From positions 34,673,501-34,737,500 of the forward strand of contig OZ026842.1 of assembly GCA_964023205.1 (NCBI GenBank): a stretch of DNA of 64,000 bases, written 5' to 3'. Position 1 is the stretch's first letter; each line of letters starts with the position of its first letter. The position numbers and the translations under genes are program-made. Positions 48,401-56,516 of the stretch are shown one piece after another. Origin of the DNA: Lutraria lutraria (taxonomy: Eukaryota > Mollusca > Bivalvia > Venerida > Mactridae). The notes under the pieces were generated by a model. That model saw only the letters and a program-made list of their open reading frames with translations, did not search any database and was not told the DNA's origin.

Positions 48401-51382
48401 AATGCAATATATTAAAATATTGAGACATGTTGTTACCGTTGCAACATTCGCCATCCCGCCATCTGCTACAATGACAGCGACCTCCGGTGAATGTACCTCG
48501 GTTGTAACAAAATTCGTGACAGTCATCATGGTCCCACTTTTTCTTGCTTTGCACGCAAGATTCCTTATATCTTCTACGAGTTCCACCACCGCATGATGCA
48601 GAACAGGGTTCCCAGGAGTGCCAATCACCGTAGGTCCAAGGGAAACACGCGTCAACTGAAATGGCGAAGTAACATGAGAACAACATATATGCATGCATGT
48701 TGAATAACATACTTTATAGTATACCAAAACCGTGGCCGAGTGGTTAGGGTGTTCGCCTCCGGAACGGGAGACCAAAGGTTCAAACCCCAGTGGAGACTGG
48801 GTAAGAACTGGTGCGTTCGGTTGGTGAGACACCACCTAGTTAAATAATAGTTACCGTAGGCCCATCTCAGCCAGGCGCCCGGCAAAAAGAGAGGGAGGTA
48901 GGTACTGAGCGCACAAAATATAGATATCTTATAAGCAAACTTTGCTGGCCCTTTCAATAGAGGTGACACTATTATAAACAAAACCTTTATCTTTATCATG
49001 ATGGCTTCGTATGGAAAAGGTATAACAAACAGGGCAAATAATCTTCACAGCGAAGCTGCCGTTATACGTGATTACCTCAAACAATATTTAAACAGTGTAA
49101 CAACGAGAACAAATTGTAAACAAACATATATGAGGTAGGTGCTATATTGTTTTGACAACGTACTAATAAATTGGAATAAAATCCGAATGATTTAATGCAA
49201 ATTTTAATAAAACACACTTTGTACGTACTAATAAGTAAATAATGGAAGCAGATCGAGACGTTAATGTTTTCAATGATATGACATGTATAATATAAACAAA
49301 CAATGATAATTTTATGAGTTATATTACACAAATTTATTAAGGACGTAACTTTAATTAGTTACATAGTAAATGCATGACGTAACCAATATAACTTAATTTA
49401 ATAAAAATCTTTAGAGCTATACGTTAAATATATTTATACAAAAGGACACTAAAACAAAGGAAAAGGAATATGACAGTGACTGTCGTCATAGCAATACACG
49501 TAGTGACATACAACAATTATTGCATCTAAATAATTTAATACATATTCAGTTAATTACAGTATTGATATCAAACTATGATTTCTTAGTGAGATTCAAATAT
49601 GTCTCAGTGATATGAACTGTCTACAATACTTATTTTCTTCCCAACGATGTCGATATTTGGTTATGTTTTACTTCTTAAATACATTGAATACATTGTCGAT
49701 ATTTGATTATGTTTTACTTCTTAAATACATTGAATACATTGTCGATATTTGGTTATGTTTTACTTCTTAAATACATTGAATACATTGTCGATATTTGGTT
49801 ATGTTTTACTTCTTAAATACATTGAATACATTGTCGATATTTGGTTATGTTTTACTTCTTAAATACATTGAATACATTGTCGATATTTGGTTATGTTTTA
49901 CTTCTTAAATACATTGAATACATTGTCGATATTTGGTTATGTTTTACTTCTTAAATACATTGAATACATTGTCGATATTTGGTTATGTTTTACTTCTTAA
50001 ATACATTGAATACATTGTCGATATTTGGTTATGTTTTACTTCTTAAATACATTGAATACATTGTCGATATTTGGTTATGTTTTACTTCTTAAATACATTG
50101 AATACATTGTCGATATTTGGTTATGTTTTACTTCTTAAATACATTGAATACATTGTCGATATTTGGTTATGTTTTACTTCTTAAATACATTGAATACATT
50201 GTCGATATTTGGTTATGTTTTACTTCTTAAATACATTGAATACATTGTCGATATTTGGTTATGTTTTACTTCTTAAATACATTGAATACATTGTCGATAT
50301 TTTGTTATGTTTTACTTCTTAAATACATTGAATACATTGTCGATATTTGGTTATGTTTTACTTCTTAAATACATTGAATACATTGTCGATATTTGGTTAT
50401 GTTTTACTTCTTAAATACATTGAATACATTGTCGATATTTGGTCATGTTTTACTTCTTAAATACATTGAATACATTGTAGATATTTGGTTATGTTTTACT
50501 TCTTAAATACATTGAATACATTGTCGATATTTGGTTATGTTTTACTTCTTAAATACATTGAATACATTGTCGATATTTGGTTATGTTTTACTTCTTAAAT
50601 CACAACCTGGTCAAAGAAAGTGACCATCTGGTTGCAATTATATATGATGTTATTTCAATTAGATAAATACGGTGTTTGTTTGTTGTACTTCTATAACCAG
50701 CAACCTGATTGGCCAACGATTAGAATATATTTCTATGTTTCTATGAAGTTATTTGATTACCCAGTAAGTTTTTGCCCAATACTCCAGGAATACATAGCGC
50801 TCATACAATAAGCAGTATTTTGTATACAAAGTACAATGTTATTCGGTTTGTTAAACAGACATTTATTTCACTCACAAAATTCCAGCGAATTAGACATTTC
50901 CGTTTAACTTCGAAAATTAAAAAAAAAATGAGGACGAAAAATAAACCCATCCGTCCGTTCGTCCGTCCGTCTATCCATACATCCATCCATTCCCGCAGCA
51001 ACACATTAATTAGGTGCTGTTCGAAATAAATTGGTCAATGAGACTGAACTGAAACTTGAATTTACCCGTACCTTACATTATATGCTTCAGCATATCGACT
51101 TACTTAACATTTTCTGATTTGTCTGAATATTCCAAAACAGTCGCTATTTGCGATTTAACAAAGTCTTACATTTTCATAGTATTTTTCAAATCTTATGTAA
51201 CCTAGCCGACATAACCAGCTAGTCTAAATAGCGATATTTTTACTATCATGGTGGTTTACTCCTAAACAAATTACATGCGATGTAATGCTTAATGCTAATT
51301 AAATGTACAATAAAATTGAAATATATATCATACCAGCAGTTATTATCGCTGAAAGCGCCACAAATATCCGTATGATACACAT
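18129..51382 (-). CDS. Giant secreted TSP1/EGF/FN3-like modular protein, copy 1 (23 exons, complete)
   Basis: I assembled 23 coding exons by eye from splice sites and reading phase (5' to 3'): 51382-51334, 48655-48437, 47789-47655, 46739-46617, 45973-45863, 45580-45308, 44812-44677, 43819-42658, 42394-42157, 30124-29144, 28859-27481, 27224-27036, 26363-25847, 25469-25353, 25145-24835, 24621-24514, 24299-24143, 23792-23609, 23412-21788, 21314-20380, 20106-19791, 19392-18838, 18412-18129. The lengths total 10,104 nt, an open frame of 3,367 aa plus stop, and every junction is phase-compatible. The protein has a signal peptide (about 1-16), a TSP1 module with a WxxWxxC motif (17-89), EGF-like modules (90-212), a conserved linker region (213-348), and about 17 fibronectin-III-like modules (349-3367). 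Those modules share the signature W-x-G-F-x-D-x-x-S-G-I-x-x-Y and D-x-T-P-P linkers. No membrane segment or GPI signal is seen, so it is probably an extracellular matrix or adhesion protein; the function is not known. Intron 17 is GC-AG and intron 9 is 12 kb. It is paired head to head with copy 2 at 56.5 kb. Alternative exons cannot be excluded. Confidence 0.85.
18838..19392 (-). CDS. Copy 1 exon 22: FN3-like modules
   Basis: 555 nt, phase 1 at both ends. It includes DRVFVSVKCINNIEL, LEWSEFTDNTDIDHYEYRL and RRYTAEVRAVNVGLF. Confidence 0.9.
19791..20106 (-). CDS. Copy 1 exon 21: FN3-like module
   Basis: 316 nt, phase 0 to 1. It encodes VDIGVGTTYGG, QIYVTVVAYNHANL, DKTPPVV and KWDVDDAESGIKYCLCGLG. 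Confidence 0.88.
20380..21314 (-). CDS. Copy 1 exon 20: FN3-like modules
   Basis: 935 nt, phase 1 to 0. It includes SHGTKYYFTVTAYNNVGL, MDTPIHG, SWHGFTDHHSGIQSYLVAV and DVTPPTAS, then a less typical beta-rich region to CLLADIESSVSK. Confidence 0.92.
21788..23412 (-). CDS. Copy 1 exon 19: FN3-like modules with a Cys-rich insert
   Basis: 1,625 nt, the largest exon, phase 2 to 1. It contains KWMGFDDPQSGIDHYETCIG, DDTPPVIV, SWQFEDSES, DSTPPHQGG, TWYGFFDAESSIDKYYL, a Cys-rich insert (CDVHFCNGDCTCAVIGKPC), RYEWSMGL and DHTPPQNN. Confidence 0.93.
23609..23792 (-). CDS. Copy 1 exon 18
   Basis: 184 nt, phase 1 to 2. It encodes YYTTVEACNGAGLCR and the linker LLDNSPPVAG. Confidence 0.86.
24143..24299 (-). 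CDS. Copy 1 exon 17: FN3-like module; GC donor
   Basis: 157 nt, phase 0 to 1. It encodes HWRGFEDPHSGIYNYRVALG, a canonical module core. It ends 'gacag' followed by 'gcaagt', a GC-AG intron with an otherwise ideal donor consensus. Confidence 0.86.
24514..24621 (-). CDS. Copy 1 exon 16
   Basis: 108 nt, phase 0 at both ends. It encodes AINRAGLASKPISVEF, the linker VVDTSPPAGGHV and EGNLKNK before a 'gtgggc' donor. Confidence 0.82.
24835..25145 (-). CDS. Copy 1 exon 15: FN3-like module
   Basis: 311 nt, phase 1 to 0. It contains the linker VVDTSPPSSGTC, then AEKFEDSHSGIDYIDIGIGT and DGHAYFVTAK, a canonical example of the module. Confidence 0.9.
25353..25469 (-). CDS. Copy 1 exon 14
   Basis: 117 nt, phase 1 at both ends. 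It begins GTRVGGDDLKNFTIVGYT, completing the IG-T motif of the module started in exon 13, and ends LIHVSVK. Confidence 0.82.
25847..26363 (-). CDS. Copy 1 exon 13: FN3-like modules
   Basis: 517 nt, phase 0 to 1. It includes a Cys-bearing module, the linker NDTPPTKG, and ITWNGFSDNVNADALGYNSG leading to a YYSVAIG strand that completes in the next exon. Confidence 0.88.
27036..27224 (-). CDS. Copy 1 exon 12
   Basis: 189 nt, phase 0 at both ends, encoding 63 residues from VEECIDLPVNGQATLFICVR to NDIKQ. It is bounded by 'ttctatag' and a 'gtaggt' donor. It contains three cysteines and forms the F/G strands of the preceding module by my reading. Confidence 0.8.
27481..28859 (-). CDS. Copy 1 exon 11: FN3-like modules
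   Basis: 1,379 nt, phase 1 to phase 0. It includes CAFWHGLKHHEKLNVEIGIG and modules with several N-glycosylation sites, and ends with FTWHQFLAKSGICMYTWSIS. The D-x-T-P-P linkers are weaker here, so these modules are more diverged. Confidence 0.9.
29144..30124 (-). CDS. Copy 1 exon 10: FN3-like modules
   Basis: 981 nt, phase 1 to phase 1. It contains NWHGFIDHESGIKEYRL, the linker DETPPRI, a Cys-bearing insert, IQWDSNEQGSQIDDFYVGFG and DETPPYVRTKP. The 5' half matches copy 2 exon 9 at about 75% identity by eye. Confidence 0.92.
31290..31760. repeat. Imperfect tandem repeat, about 165-bp period
   Basis: The wording 'ttcctcctacagtttaagtc', 'gacttcaaactttcacagat' and 'attttggcgtacgtcgtttc' recurs in diverged form from about 31,370, 31,535 and 31,660. 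It is typical of high-copy molluscan repeats by style. It lies in intron 9 of copy 1. Confidence 0.55.
32770..32781 (+). repeat. Poly-G run (12 G)
   Basis: Homopolymer in intron 9 of copy 1; no function visible. Confidence 0.6.
33612..33947 (+). other. Unrecognised acidic open reading frame (111 aa)
   Basis: An ATG-initiated frame encodes an Asp/Val-rich peptide with a repeated AD(V/E) pattern near the start (DVRGVHVVPADVRRMLL) and an acidic end (DSDTTIVLDDHSADAESNAQ). Related wording (DEHDATVLLLIDM) precedes it in the same frame just upstream, up to a stop. No family is recognised. It may be a transposon remnant or chance. Confidence 0.2.
34907..34912 (-). terminator. Candidate polyadenylation signal for the ITAM-like tail unit
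   Basis: On the minus strand this reads ATTAAA, about 95 bases after the stop at 35,008. It is a weak but correctly placed signal. Confidence 0.3.
35008..35905 (-). CDS. Three-exon transmembrane and ITAM-like cytoplasmic tail unit (partial receptor end)
   Basis: Three exons join in phase: 35905-35674 (232 nt, after 'gaatttag'), 35441-35417 (25 nt, after 'cttttgcag') and 35188-35008 (181 nt, stop TAG). Together they give 145 aa. The first exon ends an extracellular piece with three cysteines and an F-strand-like YITVKGAHN. It is followed by a membrane segment (TILIIVDVVLGVINMLLIGY, continuing about five residues) and the stop-transfer KLRRA. The tail has three tyrosine motifs: TYVNQ (GRB2-type YxN), VYTSL, and STYEFI. 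YTSL and YEFI are ten residues apart, within the ITAM spacing YxxL/I-x6-12-YxxL/I, and STYEFI alone fits the ITIM consensus. The first exon must begin in phase 0 because an in-frame stop precedes it. No initiator or ectodomain was found nearby. It may be an alternative 3' end of copy 1 (exon 8 is phase-compatible) or a nested or truncated receptor gene. The third acceptor is weak (cttaag). Confidence 0.6.
36700..40440 (+). pseudogene. Decayed non-LTR retrotransposon (LINE)
   Basis: Fragments in several frames follow the order of an APE-type LINE. The endonuclease comes first (about 36,720 AIAENHLKG; then CILGDFNARISYL at about 37,080-37,120). The reverse transcriptase follows (38,452-38,650 SYRGIAITSVVYKIYCS; KTGLKQGCDLSPMLFNLYIN at 38,867-38,930; FADDIVLISD at about 38,995-39,025). 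A C-terminal part comes last (YKYLGL at 39,210), and the tail ends in 'aaataaataaata' near 40,420. Multiple frameshifts and stops (for example TAG at 37,297 and a break at 38,649) make it non-functional. It lies in intron 9 of copy 1, antisense to the gene. Clade not assigned. Confidence 0.9.
41070..41815. repeat. Region bounded by repeated palindromic 'ttgccatggcaa'-like motifs
   Basis: Several variants of ttgcCATGGcaa and ttggcaatttt cluster at 41,075-41,160 and again at 41,745-41,815, around about 590 bases. A 73-aa minus-strand open frame (41484-41705, containing KGACPGTEGF) lies between; I do not recognise it. A non-autonomous element is possible. Confidence 0.35.
42157..42394 (-). CDS. 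Copy 1 exon 9
   Basis: 238 nt, equal to copy 2 exon 8 and about 90% identical. It has a Cys cluster (DHCPDNVTDCYCPDVGLC), the F-strand-like YYFTIKATN and the linker VDDSPPETG. It is followed by the 12-kb intron 9. Confidence 0.9.
42658..43819 (-). CDS. Copy 1 exon 8: first FN3-like modules
   Basis: 1,162 nt, identical in length to copy 2 exon 7 and about 90% identical in protein by eye. It contains DGWFDPIPKGG and HSSGIESYTITV, a Cys-bearing module (LYCLRLEVKDVAD), a module ending in HIDRSAPHI, and DPHSGILNVEWTFGTA. It ends in phase 0 at 'cat|gtaag', the only upstream phase-0 donor that could join the membrane exon at 35.9 kb. Confidence 0.92.
44677..44812 (-). CDS. Copy 1 exon 7
   Basis: 136 nt, equal to copy 2 exon 6. 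It encodes a hydrophilic stretch around DTGKSENVNATVYNTD and ends in ...YHLTDGER across the junction, taking the phase from 1 to 2. Confidence 0.82.
45308..45580 (-). CDS. Copy 1 exon 6: conserved linker region
   Basis: 273 nt, equal to copy 2 exon 5. It includes KPDIVSCQTIIYGG, then KCGDLQDFYGKFQPTMLEFS, and a segment with alternating polar and hydrophobic residues suggestive of beta strands. I do not recognise a named domain. It joins the EGF region to the FN3-like chain. Confidence 0.85.
45863..45973 (-). CDS. Copy 1 exon 5: EGF-like module
   Basis: 111 nt, equal to copy 2 exon 4. It encodes an EGF-type core with CSFDTNKCWPGSC and CKCVPGFHSSGARC, about 80% identical to copy 2 by eye. Phase 1 at both ends. 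Confidence 0.85.
46617..46739 (-). CDS. Copy 1 exon 4: EGF-like Cys-rich module
   Basis: 123 nt, the same length as copy 2 exon 3, with matching Cys spacing (C-x6-C-x4-C, then CNEC, ending TRCE). The identity with copy 2 is about 58% by eye. Phase 1 at both ends. Confidence 0.82.
46957..46976. repeat. Poly-T run (20 T)
   Basis: A homopolymer run of 20 T in intron 3 of copy 1. It could mark the tail of a minus-strand retroposed sequence. Confidence 0.6.
47655..47789 (-). CDS. Copy 1 exon 3: EGF-like Cys-rich module absent from copy 2
   Basis: It encodes about 45 residues with eight cysteines (DCVADRISMPHC, then C at ECGG, YICTSC, and HGC). It is bounded by 'tttcag' and a 'gtaatt' donor, with phase 1 at both ends. 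No counterpart is seen in copy 2 between exons 2 and 3. Confidence 0.7.
48437..48655 (-). CDS. Copy 1 exon 2: TSP1 module with EGF-like tail
   Basis: The exon begins after 'tttcag' and completes a Val codon. It encodes a thrombospondin type 1 module: WHSWEPC (C-mannosylation motif WxxWxxC) and CSASCGGGTR (O-fucose motif CxxSCxxG). It then continues into FCYNRGTFTGGRCHCSRW and a closing Cys-Cys. The second half looks like a compact EGF-type fold. Phase 1 at both ends makes it a shuffling-capable exon. Confidence 0.88.
48725..48900 (+). repeat. tRNA-derived SINE
   Basis: A tRNA-like head starts 'ccgtggccgagtggttaggg', matching the A-box consensus TRGYNNARNNG. A B box 'ggttcaaacc' follows about 45 bases later. 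After it comes an unrelated body ('ctgggtaagaactggtgcg' to 'gcgcccggcaaaaagaga'). The missing CCA-compatible acceptor stem and the appended body mark it as a SINE rather than a tRNA gene. It lies in intron 1 of copy 1, antisense to the gene. Confidence 0.65.
49646..50599. repeat. 46-bp minisatellite, about 20.7 copies
   Basis: A unit beginning 'tgtcgatatttggttatgtt' and 46 bases long repeats head to tail without spacers. Only scattered single-base variants are seen (for example 'ttgattatg' in the second copy, 'ttttgttatg' near 50,300, 'ggtcatg' near 50,442, 'tgtagat' near 50,478). It lies in intron 1 of copy 1. Near-identity points to recent expansion or homogenisation; collapsed or expanded assembly is possible. 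Confidence 0.97.
51334..51382 (-). CDS. Copy 1 exon 1: signal peptide
   Basis: The exon encodes Met-Cys then a hydrophobic core (IIRIFVALSAIITA), ending at a GT donor (g|gtatga) in phase 1. It is 49 nt, exactly as in copy 2 exon 1, though the residues differ. The ATG is preceded by an AT-rich leader. A homologous signal-peptide exon in the paralogue supports this start. Confidence 0.8.
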
Positions 51383-53717
51383 TTTATAGATGTCGCATTA
51401 TGTATTTTGCATTTACCGAAACTGAATGATAAACTTATGCGATACAGCTTTGACCCAGGTCACTATCTCTCTTAAGCGCTAGATCTATCACAACACGGGT
51501 AGCAGTGTATTTTAACCAAATCTGTTTTCCAAAACAATCAAGCATTCAATGTGTTTAACAAAATTAAAGGTATACTTTGATTTTTATGCATACCTTTTTA
51601 CGAGTTTTGCATCTGTTACATATTCAACAGTGGTTCGGTCATACACCAGAGAGCAGATACATAAGATCTCATTGAGTCTGTACTTGTACAAGCCCAGTTC
51701 TCAGCGAGTAACTTCTCCACATTAACAATCAGTGGTTGATCAAGAACAGCACGGTGTCTTCAGCCAAATCTTCATAAAGAACATCAGTGTCTATACAGAT
51801 ACATGTAAGTGAGGCATAACATGAGACAACTCTTGGTAGAGACTGAAAGAACATATGCCGCGCTAGAAAGAAATCTTGAGCAACTTAAATAAAAAAGATA
51901 TTTCTCCCATTGAAATTACGCTTTACATTTACAGTGAATATACAAAATTTAATGTAGATAAGAAAATGGTTCCTAGAAAATGAACACATACTTATACAAC
52001 ATTCCATATTCTCAAAATTCTATCTTTCCGCAAATCTCCTAATCCAAAACATATCCAACCATAGGACCATTCGTACAACGTGGAACAAAACAACGTCTGT
52101 GTGGAACCGTCAAAAGCATAGCTGGTGGTGGGTTTAACCAGTCTTAGGGTCCAACCTAACATAATTAATTCCCTATCATTTGTGATAATGATTTTTGTCT
52201 ACGTATTTGAACAATTAACAGGTCTATTCTCAAAGTATTGTGTTTGAAAAGAAGGAGCTGATTAGTGTTACTTATTCAGGTCATGAATGCTATTAGACGT
52301 ATGTATCAATAATATCAGTAATGCCTGATCATAATTAACTTAGAAATATAAAAAGACAAGATGTGAGATTTGAGCTCGGAGACCGATAAAACATTTTATA
52401 AGCTCAGGACTATGTATCCCAAAAATAAACATTGCATTCAGATTTGTTATATATTAAACACGGTAAAATCGGATGAAGTGAAGTAATTATCACCCCCAAC
52501 AACCAAGCCAGCATTTTATTTCAATTAATTAAAATGTAGCGAAATATGGATATAATGGAGTGATACTTCGGTTCCCCATGAGCTACCAACAACCGTACTC
52601 TAGTGTATAATTTCCATCGAAGTTTGTGTTATTTTCGTATTTCAAGTTACAAGTGCAAGTAAATTCCTTAATATACTGTCTAGTCCCTTTAAACATAAGC
52701 CTAAAAGTTGTTAAAAGTTAAAGTTATCAAATATATCTGATATACAAACAAATCTATTAGAATTGTCGCCCAAAGTATTTTGTCTTATTGCGATCTACGA
52801 TATCAAATAGACAGATCTATATATACTTATCAGTGAAGACTTTGTCGCCCGTTTATTGTTTATTCAAAATATCCTTGTTTATTTTTTGCTTAAAACTTTG
52901 CATTCGATAAACAATAGATCTAAGTACAGCTTGTTTTGTTTGATTGTAAGGGCTATAGTACGATACAACGGTACAGTATAACTTACCTCACGTGGTTTAG
53001 TTTTGTTTTGGTAAAAGTAAGTTTTTTACAAAATGCATTCAATAAAAGATGAGGCCCGATAATCTAGTCCGGATAAAGGTGATATCCAGATTAAAAGGTT
53101 ATATTAAGGAGATCCTACTGAACAATACAATAATTAAACATCGCAATTATATTCTTTAACGATCTGCTACAATGCTAACAGAGCCAAATAGTCAACAAAC
53201 TCTTACATTATTCTGCGATAAAAAATGGCAGGCTGATCCATTTTACCCCTACGATTTATAACAGCCAATATCGTCACAAAAGTCTTGGGTAAAAAAAAAC
53301 AGAACAGCAAATTCTACGAATGGGCCGATAATGTTTCCAGGTGAATAAGTGCGAAACTCCTTTTTTTCTTTTTAATCGAAATAACAGATAAATTCCGATA
53401 TTGTATTAGTAGATAAAATATGGTCAGTTATATAGTTGGGCTGCGCAAGAATTGAATCAGGGATTCGTAAATAAAGAAAAGCTTTAACCTGGCGAAAACT
53501 GTGCCAGTAGATCGATATTAAGTATAATTTTTAATTGATCTTACGTGAAAAAAATCAAACGGAGTATATCTCAATGGTTAGCGCAGAATTAATAATTTAT
53601 TGCAAATCTTTTTACAAGACTGCAAGTACATTGCTATCCGGCTGAATCCTAGCTTTACAATGCTACCTTAACCTTACCAAGAAAAACGTCATGATAATTC
53701 TGGGGGTTTTTTAATGG
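51383..53717. other. Divergent intergenic region, left part
   Basis: This is upstream of copy 1 and part of the 5.1-kb interval shared by the two divergent genes. No gene or core promoter element can be assigned with confidence. A tRNA-like 'ctcaatggttagcgcag' near 53,570 is too degraded to call. Confidence 0.4.
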
Positions 53718-53925
53718 ATGCCTCGGTGTTATAGTATCAGACTAGTTATCACTAACCCTTCCGCGCTTTTAGTTCGAATCCAATTCGTGACAAAATTTGT
53801 TTCACAGCGAGCTTGTGTATTGTCCTTTTTTCACCGAGGCGTATGTCTGAGGTCTTCCATCACCGTTATAGCTAGGAAGTCATCGAATGATCCTGACTGC
53901 TAGTACACCGTTAAACCCCAGTGTT
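53718..53925 (+). repeat. tRNA-derived SINE-like element
   Basis: 'actagttatcactaaccctt' and the B box 'gttcgaatcc' match the arrangement at 16,910-17,110. The end 'gctagtacaccgttaaaccc' resembles the 3' ends of molluscan SINEs. Same family as the 16.9-kb element. Confidence 0.5.
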
Positions 53926-56467
53926 CACAAAATGCGAAGCAAGAGTATTCAATTTTTTACATTGTTAATTTCTGGCTCATATAGGAATAAATCGTAAAAA
54001 TTGAAATCGTAGCATTCAGGTAGACTTTTCAATATTAACATAAAGCGATAGTATACATTGTATATAAAAGTGGGTCTAGGGTTTATAATACACTTGTGGC
54101 ATCAATGTTAAAATCTTATATATCATGGTTTCTTGGAAAATAACTGAGAAGACGGTTTATAATACAAGCACAGAAATTGAAGCACATTGACTTTCTATGG
54201 CCAACAAAAGAATCGAAACATGAAATAATGAAGGATTTTCCAACAAACTTACATCAGAAGAAATATAATCACCACATGACACATATTTTATTTTTCTATT
54301 CCTTGTATCACCTTTCTTACTAATGTGAAAAGGTTAATCATTCGTGTTTGTAAGATCGAACTTTTGAGTAGGATGTGACCTGATATCAAAGGGGTATTAA
54401 GCTCGTAAATATATCAAGATAAACTTCTATAAAAACTAATCAGTACTTATCAGTTTGTGTCAGGAAGCAAGGAAAACTTATTTTGATTGGATACTCGAAG
54501 CTTTAAGTTAGATTCATAATTCACTTATTCCTTGTTTACCATAAAAAGTCTTAGACATTTTGAACTTGGCGACACAAATATTTATAGTAGTATGTATCAA
54601 CGTTATGTTTTTTAATTAGTTCGGTGCTTTAGAAATACGATAACGTATTATTAAGATAAATTTCATAAGAAGAGAGATAGAAGGTAATCAAAAGCACACT
54701 TTCACTGTTTACATATCGTTAAGTTTTACATTCTGCCGATTATATCAAATGTACCCCTGAAAACTGTTCACGAAGTTAATACCGAAAATACACGAGTATA
54801 ACCGATACTCGTTTCGTATAGTTACGTTCCGGAGCGAACAAACCCGACATGTGCACGAAAGTCTGGTTTAAATTAATAAAAAGCTTATCTACACTTCCTG
54901 GTTCGGTGGACAAACATAGGTAAATATTAAAGTTTATTTGTAAAGCCCTTAGCCGATAACGATGGATCAACCAGGTAGTTTGTACGGAATGTAGCAAAAG
55001 ACAAATGACTGAAAATTCAAAATATACAGAAGTGCCTGGTATATAAAACTAAATAAATCGCCCCTATGTCCTTAAACGTAGGCGTAATTTCCCCAAACTT
55101 TGAGGTTCATTTGGTTATCGTTTATGATTCAACACTATTAGCTTGCCGAATAAATGAAGACCTTTGGTTCAATTTCAAAAACTAATAACCGTGTTAAAAG
55201 CGAATATATTTCCAAAAAATGCGATAAAATGCGCAGAGGCAAAAAGAATTCAAATAACGAATTAATTATTGGTTGATTGTTTGATTAATTGCAGTAAGTG
55301 ATAACATTACTATTAGAGAACAATGAGATTCTTGGGACAGGGAAGGGATGACTTTGGGTTTTTTGAGGCAGGATTGTTTATAAAATATTCTGCATATAGA
55401 TGAAACGGTGTAGCATTTATCGGTTGATTTATTACGATGTTTATTTGTATGACTTTATTGTCTACCGTCACAATGAAGATAACATGTTGAAGCTCACTTA
55501 GATAATAAATTCTCTAGTAACAGTTGAAGATGACACTAAACAAATTAAATATTTCACTTCGGTATTCCAACCACGGAAATCAATCGTTGTTTTTTATTGG
55601 GGGGGGGGCTGATATCGCTGATAGTGACAATGGGGACGTCTTTATCAAAAAGCTAGCGATTGTGAAAGCATTCCGAACATAATTTAAAACACATAAAGTT
55701 TTTGTGTCGACCATGTTCTGAAAATTAGTACAAAATGTATAAGCGCCCCCATATGTCCCAAGGGCATGTTCCGTTAGTAATATCACCACTGAATGAATAT
55801 GAGCAGGCCTCATCGTCAACACGTCAGGACTGGTGTTTTCACCACAGAATAAAACAACCTCATCGCAACAGAAAACCCTCGTACACAACCATTATTCTTT
55901 GCATAAAAGACAATATTGGATGTTTGGTCACTCCCTTATGTTTAGTCTGAGGATCACAGTTTCTATAACAATGATTCACGTGAATACAGAATTAGGTGAA
56001 TTTTACTTAAGGTAATACATATCACTGTCAGAAATACATTTGAGCAAAGACGAAGGAGTCATATTCGAAAGTATCCCTATTGGGTGCAACACATGTCCTC
56101 CACATCCATGCTCTTATCAGTGTCTACTGTATCCACTCTACGTTGTATAAGGTGTTAGTGTGTCCTGTCAGTTGTTTTGTCGTAGTGGAAATATGGCTGA
56201 TTGTGAATGGGGTATTAGTTAATCTTGTAGATTTTTACTGACAAATTCCCAATGTGTTATCAGTAGATCTAGGATAAAATCGATTACGAGGATTGGCTGA
56301 ACGGTACTTCCTTTTATACTTACCAACATAGTTGTGACTTGTATTTCGACATAAATGAAACGGTATTTCTACGCTTAGGTTATGTAAACCAATTTTATAT
56401 TGCAACGTATGGTATCATTAAAAGAATTCCGTACAATTTATATATATAATATAGTGGAATCAAAGCG
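53926..56467. other. Divergent intergenic region, right part
   Basis: Upstream of copy 2. A 10-G run at 55,599-55,608 and a segment at 55,700-55,890 with repeat-like wording are the only notable items. A TATA-like 'atatatataatatag' lies within 30 bases of the copy 2 ATG, too close to be a normal core promoter unless the leader is very short. Confidence 0.4.
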
Positions 56468-56516
56468 ATGACTAATCTTTGGGCATTGGTGTTTTTGTCA
56501 ATAGGTGTCACAGAAG
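56468..56516 (+). CDS. Copy 2 exon 1: signal peptide
   Basis: 49 nt encoding MTNLWALVFLSIGVTE, a typical signal peptide, ending in phase 1 at 'gaag|gtaag'. The exon length and phase equal copy 1 exon 1. Confidence 0.85.

Noticed and set aside
48725..48800. Possible functional tRNA gene
   Set aside because: The boxes are good but the 3' acceptor stem is missing and an unrelated body follows, as in a SINE.
48368..48835. 155-aa minus-strand frame overlapping the TSP1 exon
   Set aside because: It is a different frame of the same region and passes through the SINE; the TSP1 frame has splice sites, phase and homology to copy 2.
49646..50599. Array that could resemble CRISPR
   Set aside because: Units are contiguous with no spacers, and the DNA is clearly animal nuclear; it is a minisatellite.
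55580..55950. Frames on both strands near 55.6-55.95 kb
   Set aside because: Composition and wording look like a dispersed repeat; neither frame resembles a known protein.
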